Source: Hippopus hippopus (taxonomy: Eukaryota > Mollusca > Bivalvia > Cardiida > Cardiidae). From it: DNA of 64,000 nt. Positions 44,483 through 54,965 of the stretch are shown here, in pieces. The position numbers and the translations under genes were made by a program. Under the pieces are notes generated by a model, which was not told the DNA's origin, made no database searches, and was given only the letters and a program-made list of their open reading frames with translations. Location: NCBI GenBank assembly GCA_946811185.2, contig OX328112.1, positions 27,045,742-27,109,741 on the forward strand. The letters are read 5' to 3'. The number at the start of each line of letters is the position of its first letter. Position 1 is the stretch's first letter.

Positions 44483-44685
44483 TCGTTCTAAACGAGAAAC
44501 AAAGAACAGCTAAAAGAAAACTTATCGAAGAAAATCGTGTCCGGAGAAAAGAAGAACAACAAAAGATGAAACCAAGAGACCCCGCCGTAGATCCAGATAC
44601 ATTGACGGATCAGGACCGCGGGCTCATCTGCGAAGTAGTCACAGCTTACGAATACACTGCAGGAAAAGCACAAAATCATAATAAG
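44483..44685 (+). CDS. THR: THR exon: C-terminal extension, hinge and start of the ligand-binding domain
   Basis: Acceptor catatctttcag, donor gtaag. It enters in phase 1: the base from the previous exon completes the Leu of ATDLVL. It encodes VLNEKQRTAKRKLIEENR, the basic DNA-binding extension and nuclear localisation region of TRs, then a long charged hinge and the first helix of the ligand-binding domain (DRGLICEVVTAYEY). Leaves in phase 0. Confidence 0.95.
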
Positions 44686-44766
44686 GTAAGAATGAAGGAC
44701 TTTGTTTTTATCCATGTAACAATCAATCCGGTTTTTGAATGGCAACTAGATAGTAAGAGTGATTTT

Positions 44767-44832
44767 TGACAATTTTATGGAAAAAAGGAAAACATTCTGG
44801 TAACCAGCATTTTCTCCTTTTCACACACAAAA
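44767..44832 (+). mobile_element. MITE family A core in THR intron
   Basis: aaaacattctggtaaccagc then attttctccttttcacac; only the core and short flanks remain. Confidence 0.65.
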
Positions 44833-45040
44833 AATTTCTACCCTTGTAAAGACACGTTATCCAGCATTTGAGAAACTGTGCTTGCAATTTAGACCAGTCT
44901 AAAACGTTGTCGTGTGCCATAGAGTTTTGGACTGCCGAATGGTCAGTGAAAATATTAAAGTCGCTTTAGTTCGAAAATCTTGTGTCAACATTTTCTAAAG
45001 AATTGTATCAATTAGATCCAAGATGGGACAGCTCGTTTAA

Positions 45041-45233
45041 CTCTTTCACTACTGAATAAATAAATTGCATTTCCTGAAAGGCTAAAAATACAGCTGTACT
45101 TCAAGATCAAGAGACGGTTTGATCATAACCTAATATACAGCAGTGAACAGTGTAGATCAGAGATCAGACTGCACGTTCTGTGCATTCTGATCTTGATCTA
45201 CATTGTCCGCAAATGCTTCTTCTGTGGAAAGAG
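45041..45233 (-). mobile_element. MITE family B copy with TTAA on both sides
   Basis: TTAA at 45,037-45,040 and 45,234-45,237 flank a 193-bp copy. Its hairpin core (gatcagactgcacgttctgt then gcattctgatcttgatct) lies at about 45,160-45,200. The interior is diverged from the 205-bp copies. Confidence 0.8.
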
Positions 45234-45357
45234 TTAAGGCGGTAAGATATTGATCCATATTGTCTAAAGTTCGCTTTGCATCTACAGTCACCTAAATCAA
45301 TACATACGGCCATTGATTACCTTATGATATCACTATTGTAAGCTGTACAATTCTAGA

Positions 45358-45406
45358 GATGATGATGATGATGGTGATAATGATGATGATAATGATGATG
45401 ATGATG
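45358..45406 (+). repeat. (GAT)n microsatellite in THR intron
   Basis: gatgatgatgatggtgataa-type run about 90 bp before the next THR exon. Confidence 0.9.
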
Positions 45407-45496
45407 GTTTAATTACTTGTGACATTATGAAATAAGAGAGAGAGAGTTTTCTCCTTAGCCATTGAATAAATATAAACTGGTTCCCCCTTTTTCTAG

Positions 45497-45628
45497 GGAG
45501 AATACGACGGTGTAAGTACAGATCTACAATCGCAAGACCCAGAGTCGTGGCACCAGCTGGCGGAAGCCATGACGCCGTCTATAATTAAAGTCGTAGAGTT
45601 TGCCAAAAGTGTTCCCGGTTTTACAGAG
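45497..45628 (+). CDS. THR: THR exon: ligand-binding domain helix 3 region
   Basis: Acceptor ctttttctag, donor gtgag, phase 0 on both sides. It encodes a variable linker and then AMTPSIIKVVEFAKSVPGF, the helix 3 block of NR1 receptors. Human TR has Arg at the position of the Lys in IIKVVEF (R282 in TR-beta numbering, from memory). This is one of the polar residues contacting hormone. Confidence 0.95.
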
Positions 45629-45789
45629 GTGAGTTTATGTTTTGTAGAATAGCAATAAGCCTGCAGAGAACGTGCAGTCTGGGCCTGTATTCACCAACCA
45701 TTTTTAGTTTAATTCTCTGTCTAATTTTATAGATTTAGAAATAAACACAACTGACTGGGTTAGCTATTCGGTTTAGCCAATCAGAAATT

Positions 45790-45905
45790 GTGGAAAAAAG
45801 GAGAAAAAATGCTGGTTAAAATCATTTCTCCTTTTCAAACAATGTTTTTTATAGTCTTATTTCCCAGGGTCGTTAAAACTTGGGATTTTGTGGTAACGGG
45901 TAAAA
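45790..45905 (+). mobile_element. MITE family A copy, right half
   Basis: Core ggagaaaaaatgctggttaa then atcatttctccttttc, and the 3' flank ggtcgttaaaacttgggatt ending gtggtaacggg. The left half is absent. The 5' neighbour (45,685-45,785) is a different repeat (gtattcaccaaccatt...) also seen near 46,010 and 48,972. Confidence 0.7.
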
Positions 45906-47379
45906 AAAAAAAACACCTTTTCCTCAGGTTTTTAAAATTGCGAGGTCGTTTGAATACTAGCAACTTGTAATATCGTGGTCCTTGTTGCAGAAGAGGTAGA
46001 CCTTGGTCCGTATTTACCAACGATTCTTAAGAGCGTTATTGGTCTCATCCTACAGAATTTTCTAAATTTGAAAGTAACACATCTTCTGACTGGCTAAACC
46101 ACTGGCCGCAAGAGCAACTATAATCGTAAAAGGCGCTTTCAGAGTGAATTACATGTATATTGTTTTTAGTCTTTATTCTCAAGAATTTTCTGAATATGAA
46201 AGTAGCGCACTAAATATGAAAGTAACGCAAAAAAATTAGCGTATCCAATCAGATATTTGGTTGCTTTCTAAATCTAGAATTAGATTATAAATGCAAGTTA
46301 AAATAGTTGGTGAATTCGACCCGTAGTTTCAAGTTCAGATTGCTCCGATCATGCAATCTGACTTATGTAAGCAGGCAAAGCGAAAGCGGACCGCGCAGGC
46401 TGACCTTGGTCGATACTTTTTGGAAAATGCAACTTTTAACAGAAACACACTAAATTTTTCACAGAGCATGGTTTTTGTACATATGACTTACGTCAAATGA
46501 CTCGCAATAGAAACACAAGTGGGTGGATAGAGTTCCATCATTGTATTGGCTATTTTGGTATCCTTTGCTCGCAAAGCCGAGGTTGAATAACTTTGGCTGC
46601 TAGTGCTGCTAGTGTAGTATGAGAACAGAGAGGGACTACCCACTGACAGGAAGGTGTAGCCTGATTTTCATCTACGGCCTATGGCCTTTATATTATCAAA
46701 ATTTACCTCCCCCCTCCATCCATCCATTCTCTAGAATTACTGATTTTTTCCTGGTCAGGAAATATCCAATGTATTACTGCAGTGCTCCAAAGTTACAATT
46801 ATAATGTTCCTATTTCCTATTAGACCTGGTCTGTTAAAAGGGAGTTTATGCATATGCACGAAGTATCGACCAAAGTCAGCCTTCGCAGTTTTTCGTTGCT
46901 TTTACGACCAGTGCAGATAAAAACCAGATGCGCAGAACGTGCAGTTTGATCTTCGATCGACACTTTCCACTTTGTCGAGACATTCTGGAAAAAACATCCC
47001 GGTTGAAATTCAGGTCTTTTTACTTCCCTGAAAATATATGTTTGGTTGGTTTTGGTGTTCTTAGGTTTAAGACCAAGTTTTATACTGACATATAAATACA
47101 TAAAACGATACTACTTTACTTGGCCAACAATTCAAACATTCACAAACCTCAAAACTCAACATTCATTATTCAGTAATTTGTCTAAATTCAAATATTTTGC
47201 TTCTCTTCGTAGAATTCGATATCTTAAATTACCTGTACATGTATGTTCACGTAATGCTATGTTCTTCAGCAAATCCATGTTTTCTGTTTTCTTACATTTG
47301 TTTTCTTCTTGCTATAAACATTGTAATGATGTTTCCGGCAATAAACACTTTGTATCGTATTGTATATACATGTATCTAC

Positions 47380-47618
47380 TTAACTATTTTCCAGACGACT
47401 GAATTTTAGACTAGTCTTAATTCAAAGCATGTACAGGACTGCAGGTGCAGGCGTAAAACTAAATGTGGCTCTTATGATGGAAATTGTCTTTGAAACAGAA
47501 GAAAACATTGTGGTAAATAAACGAAATGCTGGCTATCAGCAATTTCTCCTTTCCCACATTGTCTTCAAAAACCCTTCTTTATTAGGCTCGTCAACAGACG
47601 CGATCGTTTGGTAAAGGG
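47380..47618 (+). mobile_element. MITE family A copy, full length, TTAA at both ends
   Basis: Left: ttaactattttccagacgac; right: gatcgtttggtaaagggttaa. The core is partly decayed (aaacgaaatgctggctatca). It is one of the copies that best shows TTAA flanks for this family. Confidence 0.83.
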
Positions 47619-47782
47619 TTAAATGGCTGATTCATGTTGGTGAAAAGCAAAACTGTACAGGTAACAGAGGAGTGGCTAAAGAATGTGGGGTCATGACCTC
47701 GTGTATGTTCACCGAGTGTTGACCTGACTGGGATAAAGACATATACATGATAACCTATGCACTGCAGTTTTATATCTATTTG

Positions 47783-48032
47783 AGCCAAGCTCTGTGAAAA
47801 GGTGACCTACTTCATCTGCAAAAAGTATCGACCAAGGTCAGCCTGCGCAGTCCGCGCAGGCTGACCTGAGTAGACACTTTTTGCTGTTGGACAATTTTCT
47901 GTATGTCAAAGGACCATTTTACCTCCAGATTTAGCCTGCTGTTATAACGGATTTTATGGACCTATAACTATGATGATGTTTTGGTATAGTGCATCATAGA
48001 AAGGCATTAAGCTTCCATTTGCTAGAACGTGG
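47783..48032 (+). mobile_element. MITE family C copy in THR intron
   Basis: Starts gagccaagctctgtgaaaag and ends gctagaacgtggctc. It has the complete central hairpin: gtcagcctgcgcagtcc then gcgcaggctgacctgag. Confidence 0.83.
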
Positions 48033-48676
48033 CTCGTTTTTATGTGGTATATGTCTGGCCGAATACAACGTTAACATACACATAGGCACTGTTTGTATGC
48101 AACGTGACCTAGCTAGGTAGCATAACTTCATCGTTTTATGTAAGCTGTCCTATAGCTCTCTAAAGAACGACGCTCTGGAGAAAGGGAGGTTAGTTCATCT
48201 TCGAGGTGCATTTTACCATGCAAATCGTCGCATAGTACAGATCCATTTTATCTGAAAATCGACTGTATTATGGGGTAGATTGGTCGTTTGACATGAACAA
48301 ACTTTTTCAACAGCAAAACGTTTTGATTCAGATCAGACGGCGTAGACTGCCATGGGCCAATCCTTGTTACAGATTGATTATTTTTACAGAGCTTGATTCC
48401 ATTATATTTATATGTATGTCTGGCCGAATGTAACACAACTACTTTTGACTTTGCACTGCGTATTTGACCTCCGTGGCATAGCGTGATAACCTGATTGCAC
48501 TAGCCAGATTATACAGATAAACCGCAGGCATTGAGACTCGAATGTACTTTAAACAGTGGACTAGTCCATCGTGAAGGGATGTATATCATTGGCCATACAT
48601 GAGTATTGTATAGGTCGTGTAGATCATACAATCAATGGGCCAGAATGACTGACACATTCTAAATCATAAAATGCAT

Positions 48677-48949
48677 ATGAGCCATGCTCCATGAAAGGGG
48701 GGGTTTAATGCATCTAAAAAAAAAAAAAAAAAAAGTATAGACCCAGGCCAGCCTGCGCAGGCCGCGCTGGCTGACCTTGGTCAAAACCTTTTGCTATAGG
48801 TCAATTTTTGGCAAAGGACCATTCTACATTAAGATTTAGTCGGTTGTTAGACTAAACGGATTTTATGGATTCTCAATTATGTGATATCTAGCTTGCTATA
48901 ATACATCACAGAGATGCATTAAACTTTTTTTTTCTGAGCACCGCTCATT
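48677..48949 (+). mobile_element. MITE family C copy in THR intron
   Basis: Starts gagccatgctccatgaaagg and ends tttctgagcaccgctc. Central hairpin gccagcctgcgcaggccgcg present. A 20-base poly-A run has expanded near 48,715. Confidence 0.8.
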
Positions 48950-49084
48950 TGTAATTAAACAAATACCTGACACCGTATTCACCAACCATTCTTAAGAACA
49001 TTCTTGTTTTTATTCTCCAGAGTTTTCTAAATTTGAACGTAACACAACTACTGATAGTGTCCTATATTTATTAAATAGTCGCGC

Positions 49085-49655
49085 TCTGGCAAAAGAGGGT
49101 CTGATGCATCCCCGTGATGCATTATGCCAACCAAGTCATTACATAATTATTGATCCATAAAATCCATTTCGCCTAACATTTCGACTGAATCCTGCGTCAA
49201 TGGTCCTTGCGCATGCAAAAAATTTACCCAAAGGAAAAAAAATCAAGACAGGTCAGCCTGCGTGGACTGTGCAGACTGACCTGAATCGATATTTTTTCAG
49301 ATGCATTAAGACCGCTTTTTAGAGAGCATGGCTTATAGTTTATTTTACGCACAGTCTCTGATTGTGTGCTACATTGAATTCTTCGAGACCAGTACGATGG
49401 TAACCTCAGTATACTAGATTCCTATAAGTATTCGGACACCGCTTCGTGAAAAGCAGCATCTACAAAAATTATCGATCCATGTCACACCTGCGCAGCGGTC
49501 CGCCCAGGCTGACACGAATCAGAACTTTTTTGGGGGGTAAATTTTCTGCATGCCCAAGGACCATTCTACCTCAAGCTTTAGTCATATTTTAGACAAATTG
49601 GATTTTATGGCTACATAATTATGTGATGCGTTGCATGGTATAATGCATTATGTGT
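49085..49655. mobile_element. Two family C copies, head-to-head, in THR intron
   Basis: A reverse copy at 49,085-49,334 (cgctctggcaaaagagggtc ... gagagcatggct) is followed by a forward, 5'-eroded copy at 49,432-49,655 (cttcgtgaaaagcagcatct ... gcatggtataatgcatta). The central hairpins of both are visible. Confidence 0.75.
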
Positions 49656-49777
49656 CTGACCGAATTCCTGCATTCCTCTGAGGAAGCTATGTCATCGGTG
49701 ATGCAATTTTTAAACTCATTAGACCATAAGCTTCCTAAATATATCCATTCATGAAATCATTCATCTATTCATTCCAG

Positions 49778-50036
49778 CTGAATGTAGATGACCAAATACT
49801 TTTACTGAAATCCTGTTGTATGGAGATCATGTGTCTACGAGCCGCTTGCAGATTTGACCCTGTCGCTGAGACGCTAACATTACATAACGGAATGAAGTTA
49901 CACAAATCCCAGATTCACCAGGGTGGACTTGCTGTACTTATAGAACCTATATTTGACTTTGCCATTGGACTTGCCAAATTAAACCTAGACAAAGCAGAAA
50001 CAGCTCTTCTGGCATCGGTTCTTCTCATGCAGTCTG
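49778..50036 (+). CDS. THR: THR exon: ligand-binding domain helices 4-9
   Basis: Acceptor attcattccag, donor gtatgt, phase 0 in and phase 1 out. It encodes the signature DQILLLKSCCMEIMCLRAAC, which contains the helix 4-5 block and the two arginines equivalent to R316 and R320 of human TR-beta. The strand region TLTLHNGM follows; His stands where human TR has the hormone-contacting Asn 331, with Asn one place later. It closes with the helix 8-9 block ETALLASVLLMQS. Confidence 0.95.
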
Positions 50037-50184
50037 GTATGTAGGGTACTGGTTTGAAATTCATAGCCCTGTTGTTGTCTGTATCATCTCTGTTGTCGTT
50101 GTGCGAAAATTGGTAACAAAGTAAACGCCAGTTCAAGGCTACTTTTGGCCACAACTTCCCACCATAGCAGACGGTGAAAGTTCA

Positions 50185-50371
50185 TAATTAGAGTGCACGT
50201 TTTGTGCAGTCTGATCTTCATCTTCAGCCGCTGCAAAAGCAACCCCTGGTAGAAAACATTGTGGGAAAAGGAGAAAATGCTGGTTACCAGCATTTTCTCC
50301 TTTTCCCACAATGTTTTCAAAAGGCTTCTTGCACAAGCCCGTAAAAACACAGGATTATGTGGTGAAGGGTC
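50185..50371 (+). mobile_element. Family B core next to a family A copy, in last THR intron
   Basis: A partial family B hairpin (agtgcacgttttgtgcagtc) is followed at 50,248 by the most perfect family A palindrome of the window. Its arms agaaaacattgtgggaaaag and gagaaaatgctggttacc are mirrored exactly. The right flank ends ggattatgtggtgaagggt. Confidence 0.85.
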
Positions 50372-50799
50372 AAGCCTGTTTCTAGAATACACTTTTGTCT
50401 CATAAATTTCTTGCCAAATTTTCAAACATCAAGAAGTTCATTACATTTACCAGCAGACATATATACCTTTTTAAGAAATCATTGTTAGATATTTTGCACC
50501 GTTTTACCTCCAGGAGTTGCTCGAGCAAGGCAGGCATTGTAGAGGCCCGGACTTATACTTCTGAAATTTATCAAATATTATAAAGAGGCGAGCTTTATAT
50601 AAAATATTAGTGCAATACTGTTGAAAACAGCGTAATATCTCATTAATATAGGATCTGACATGAATCTGGATTTTAAATAAAATTTCATTGCACTAGTCTA
50701 GAAAAAAATGTTATTAAGCCAGCTTCTTTTTTCTGTCAAAGAGCCTAGTAAAATTTCATCTCAATCTAAAGAGTGTCAGATTGGTTTAATCATATAATT

Positions 50800-51030
50800 G
50801 CATCTCAAGAATTATCGTTAATGATGTGTTAAGACATGAGCCTACATGTACATGTGTGTTAAAATTTACATATAACCTATCCGCTTGTTTGACAGCTGTG
50901 TACATCATGGAAGAGAAATAGGTCCAAAGAAACGTCAATATATTTTCATTTGAACCTAAAGATGGATAAATTCGCAGCTATGTGTAGATCATCCACTTTT
51001 GCATAGAAATCTCACAGAGAGATCTTATTC
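50800..51030 (+). repeat. Dispersed repeat, partner at 58,225-58,490
   Basis: Shares with the downstream copy the ordered strings ctcaagaattat, atgatgtgtt, cctacatgtacatgtgt, tttgacag and tgtgtacatca, plus a cagagaaatct-like string. It is an unrecognised repeat family and is not inverted. Confidence 0.7.
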
Positions 51031-51271
51031 TTATTCTTATTTTTTGCTTTTGAAATGAGGCGTATTTTCGCAAAGCTTTGACCAAATACGGCCTTATTTG
51101 TTTTTCTCAAACATATATGTAAGATAAGAAATGTTGCAATGGCTGTATCACACAGAAAATAGGAAAATAATGATAAATATATGCTAAAAATCAAATGCAA
51201 GATTGTAAAATAAAAGGTGAAGCGACTGAATTAATTACTGATTAATAACCTTCTTTTATTTTCCATTCCAG

Positions 51272-51525
51272 ATCGCTCGGGTCTAAAAGAACCAGAAAGT
51301 GTAGAAAAACTTCAAGATGCCATATTAGGTGCTTTCAAACGTTACGTGGCCGAAAACAGGCCACATCAACCGGTGCACTGGGCGAAAATTCTGATGAAAG
51401 TGACAGATCTAAGAACAATATCGACCCGCCATGCTGAACGTGTTCTCTGTATCCGATTGGATAATTCCGGTGAAATTCCGCCCCTTTTATTAGAAGTGTT
51501 CAATGAGGGTCATTCTATATCTTAA
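51272..51525 (+). CDS. THR: THR last coding exon: helices 10-12 and stop
   Basis: Acceptor ttttccattccag, phase 1 in. It encodes the helix 10 block AKILMKVTDLRTISTRHAER, with the His equivalent to H435 of human TR-beta. It ends in the activation helix PPLLLEVF, which fits the AF-2 consensus (hydrophobic-hydrophobic-x-Glu-hydrophobic-hydrophobic). A short GHSIS tail and TAA close the protein. The coactivator-binding surface therefore looks functional. No polyadenylation site can be assigned with confidence. Confidence 0.95.
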
Positions 51526-51576
51526 CTGAAATCTAAAAATAGATTTCTTGTAGCTTTCATTCGTACAATTTAAACA

Positions 51577-51705
51577 GTTTACCACGAACAGACAACTTTT
51601 TTGAGTCTTGCACCTGACCTCTTTTGAAAACATTGTGGCAAAAGGAGAAATTGCTCATTAAGTACAATTTCTCCTTTTTACACGATGTTTTGGAGAGTGC
51701 TCAAT
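51577..51705 (+). mobile_element. MITE family A copy (decayed), probably in the THR 3' UTR or flank
   Basis: Flank gaaaacattgtggcaaaagg, core agaaattgctcattaagtac then aatttctcctttttac; the loop is altered. It starts about 50 bp after the THR stop codon, so it may be transcribed. Confidence 0.65.
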
Positions 51706-51928
51706 CTTGTTCCATATTAACTTATTAATTTATACTGATGTTTTCGAGTGAATTCTTCTTTTGCTCGTTAGTTAACACGAGGTTCTATTTACGAAGACAA
51801 ATGACGATTTGGTGACTTTGGACAGGATCGCTACATACAAGTAATAATCTATCATTTTACCACAAGGTTTTCAAAAGTGTTGTCTGCTGCAGTACTTTAA
51901 TTACAATAAATTAGGGTTTTATATACAA

Positions 51929-52155
51929 ATGCTCTGGCAAAAGGTGATTTAATGCATCTCCGTGGTGCACTTTACCAAGCAAGACATCGCATAATTATGG
52001 ATCCATAAAATTAATTTTGTTAAACATTCATCTAAACCCATTAGGTAGAATTGTCCTTTGTAATACAGAAAAAATACCAAAAGCAAAAAATTTCGACAAT
52101 ACTTTTTTTTTTTTTTTTTAACAGATGTATTAAACCCCCTTTTCACAGAGCGTGA
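51929..52155 (-). mobile_element. MITE family C copy, reverse
   Basis: Starts aatgctctggcaaaaggtga and ends ccccttttcacagagcgtga. The central hairpin is replaced by a poly-T run at 52,103. Confidence 0.75.
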
Positions 52156-52302
52156 ATACAGATTTAAACATTGCGGCTTATGGATCGAACGGTCCTTACT
52201 AAGAGTATCTTATTTTTGCCAAAATGCTTTCATAATGGCTTGCCCTAGTACGTTAACAGTCAGTGGCAGGGGAAGATAGGGAATATTATAATCTTGTATA
52301 TT

Positions 52303-52575
52303 TGAGCCATGATTTGTTAAAAGGGGGTTTAATGCATTTGCAAAAAGTATCACCTAGGTCAGCCTGCCCAGTCCGTGCAGGCTAACTTAGGTCGAAGCTT
52401 TTAGCTTTTGGTTAATTTTCTAAATATCAAAGTACCAGTCTACCTCATGAATGATGATTCAATCGGTTGTTAGACAAAAATTTACAGATCCATAATTACC
52501 GGTATATGATTACTTTCGTGGTATAATTCATCGCGAATATACATTAAAACCACTTTTGCCAGAGCACGGCTCATT
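52303..52575 (+). mobile_element. MITE family C copy
   Basis: Starts gagccatgatttgttaaaag and ends acttttgccagagcacggct. Central hairpin gtcagcctgcccagtccgtg then caggctaacttagg present. Confidence 0.82.
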
Positions 52576-52754
52576 TGTTTAGACGATATGATGTTATTTA
52601 AATGTGCTACTATATTTTAGACATAATGAAAAATGGACGCCTAGAAAGTTCTTTTTAACCTCTAATACATGCTTGGGTATCGTTTGGCCAGTTGTAAACT
52701 GTGTAGATTAAGGAGCATGGAGCCGTTTGCGAGTAGTGCAGATTTAAGGGCGTT

Positions 52755-53055
52755 TGGCCGTTTGCAGACAGTGAAGATCGAAAGTCAGACTGCACAGAAC
52801 GTGCAGCATGATCTTTGGTCTACACTGTCCGATATAGTTATATCTACAAATATCCCAAAAGCTCACTTTTGATTGGCAATTTTTTAGTGTTTTTCTGCTA
52901 GTATGAATTGGCTTTTTTATATACTAAACAATGTAAAGGTTGATGTTAAGGAATATGCTAATTACATGTAATCCTATCAACGCCATAGGCGAAAACTTGG
53001 CTTTGCAGACGGTGCAGACTAAGATCAGACTGCACAGAACGTGCACCGTCTTCTT
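52755..53055 (+). repeat. Two family B cores
   Basis: At 52,757-52,830: agtgaagatcgaaagtcaga, then the palindrome ctgcacagaacgtgcag and ggtctacactgtccgat. At 52,990-53,050: gacggtgcagactaagatca, then ctgcacagaacgtgcac. Confidence 0.7.
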
Positions 53056-53180
53056 GTATAATGAAGCCTATAAACTAAAAAATCTTCCTTTACTTGTCTA
53101 TGAATTCTAGTTCTTTCTCACATAGTTAAAACCGGTTATAGAATCATTTTGTGAACGAAACTGTGAGGGGAATGATAAAT

Positions 53181-53186
<6 letters not shown>

Positions 53187-53222
<36 letters not shown>

Positions 53223-53228
53223 AGAGAG
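53187..53228 (+). repeat. (GA)n microsatellite followed by G run
   Basis: About 15 GA units, then nine or ten G, then gagaga. Confidence 0.95.
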
Positions 53229-53275
53229 ATTGTTGTACAACAAAGCTGAGCCAACGTTAAGTTGTACTTTGTTAA

Positions 53276-53500
53276 ATCTTTATCAGACAAAATTTAGACT
53301 CGTCAAAGTCGAAAGCATTTGCAGAGTACAATTCTAATGTGGCTCTAAAGATGGTATTTGTATTTGAAAGGGTGGAAAACATTAAGGGAAAGGGAGAAAA
53401 TGAAAATGCCGGTTGCCAGCATTTTCTCCTTTTCCCACAATGTTTTCCAAAGCCATGTTAATCAGGGTCGTTCACAAAAGGTGTTGTGTAGTAATAGGTT
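53276..53500 (+). mobile_element. MITE family A copy
   Basis: Left end aaatctttatcagacaaaat. The core is altered by a small insertion (ggagaaaatgaaaatgccgg then ttgccagcattttctccttt). Right end gtgttgtgtagtaataggtt. Confidence 0.8.
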
Positions 53501-54697
53501 AGTTAATAAATTACGTATTATTTTAATTCTATATTATAATATATTCCAGTTCGACAAGTTTAAAAACGGGTGTCTAAACTGTACATAGTTTTCTTTTGTT
53601 GTTGTTTTTATTACCATGATATTTATAATTTTATCGTAATATTTGTAGAGAAACTCTTTTAAACCATCGCAACTTGCAAGCACTGCCTGGCATTTACTCT
53701 GAATTTATTCTTTACATAAACAATGACTTTATTTGTTTACACTGCTGCGATTGAAACATTTTGGAAAAACGTGTCTGATGAAGGTGCAGTTGTTTGGTTT
53801 TTAGAGTCAATGTTTTCCTTTCCTTGAAACTGTGTACTTTCTTGTACGAAAATTATCATAGTTTTTGTATGCCTAAACAGTGTGCTCTGTAGTATGTTAT
53901 GTTAGTCTGTCGTTTCTTCTTTGCTTGGTCTTATGAATGCCCGTCGGCACTCCTCTCAGTAATTTGATACTTTAGTTTGAAAATATTTATTTTACATCGA
54001 TTGAGAAACATCTTATACTAATCTCTCTCGATTCTAAATGTTGAATTTGATACTTTGACGGGCATGCTTCATAAAAACACTGTGCAACGACATGATACTA
54101 CGTCATAATAGTAAAGTCACGTGAAAAAAATTATAAGGAAGGAAAAATGTTTAAAACTTTGTTTAAAAGTTTATTGGTGGTATCAGCAGTTTTGAAAATA
54201 ATGGATCTGAATTTAAATGTTTCTTCTTTTTTTAATCTTAAGTCGGTATTGAATACTTGATAAAATTTAGAACTTGCGTTTTCAAATGGAAAAGAGCTTT
54301 AAATCAAAATGAACTTGTTAATAGTGAAAGAGAAGAATAATAGCGAAATTATTGTCAAAAAGAGCTTTTAGTGTGATAGAAATGGTGGGGTGTCAATTCA
54401 AGGGAGGTCACTGCAATAGAGTTTTGCTGGCTTCTCGCTATTTCGCGGACGACAAACTTTCAGACTTGGCTACAATAAAACTTTTTCCAGACGACAAATA
54501 TTTACAATAATGTGGCTGAAATGACTCTATTTGACTGACTTTGAAAAGGAAGAAAATCGCGAAGAATGTAGAAAATGTTGCACACAACTTGCAGTTTAAT
54601 GTTGTATCTATACCGTCCACTTGTTCAATCAGGCCTATAAGATAGACAGCTCTCCAAATGTCAGTGGTAGGTATTTTCTGCCGTGGCGAGAGGTGAG
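53501..54697. other. THR 3' flank; no gene seen
   Basis: AT-rich. A very decayed family A-like piece lies at about 54,440-54,600 (cgacaaactttcagacttgg). No ORF or polyadenylation site can be assigned with confidence. Confidence 0.45.
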
Positions 54698-54699
54698 TT

Positions 54700-54965
54700 T
54701 ATATGGCCTGCAACACGTGAAAAGGGCATTCGGACATTTGCGTAAAGTGTCATCTCGGATCAACCTGCGCAGTCCGCGCAGGCTAATCCGACACGGCACT
54801 CCGTTTTTATGTAATTTTCTGTTTTGCGCAAGTCTACTTTAGCACAAAATCTAATGTAGTCGTAAAGTGCCGTCTCGGATTAGCCTGCGCGGACTGCGCA
54901 GGCTGATCCGAAACGACACTTTACGCAAATGTCCGAATGCCCCTTTTCGTGTGTTGCAAGCCATA
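54700..54965. mobile_element. Long inverted repeat, about 105-bp arms
   Basis: The left arm starts atatggcctgcaacacgtga and the right arm ends gtgttgcaagccatat. The arms pair through aaaagggcattcggacattt, gcgtaaagtgtcatctcgga and the hairpin cctgcgcagtccgcgcaggc. A loop of about 55 bp separates them. A closely similar hairpin (gtcgt...gattagcctg...) is, from memory, widespread in bivalve genomes. Confidence 0.85.

Larger units (their letters stand above)
36126..51525 (+). other. THR: Thyroid hormone receptor gene, six 3' coding exons
   Basis: Nuclear receptor of the thyroid hormone receptor class (NR1A), a DNA-binding, ligand-regulated transcription factor acting in the nucleus. The six exons are in phase and have GT-AG borders. 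With one base from the missing upstream exon they make 368 codons plus a stop, covering the DNA-binding domain, hinge and full ligand-binding domain, the size expected for a TR without its A/B domain. The 5' exons carrying the start codon and A/B domain were not recognised. They are either upstream in this window (which would place the Polinton in an intron) or beyond it. Introns hold family A, B and C MITEs, a SINE and a minisatellite. Confidence 0.93.
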
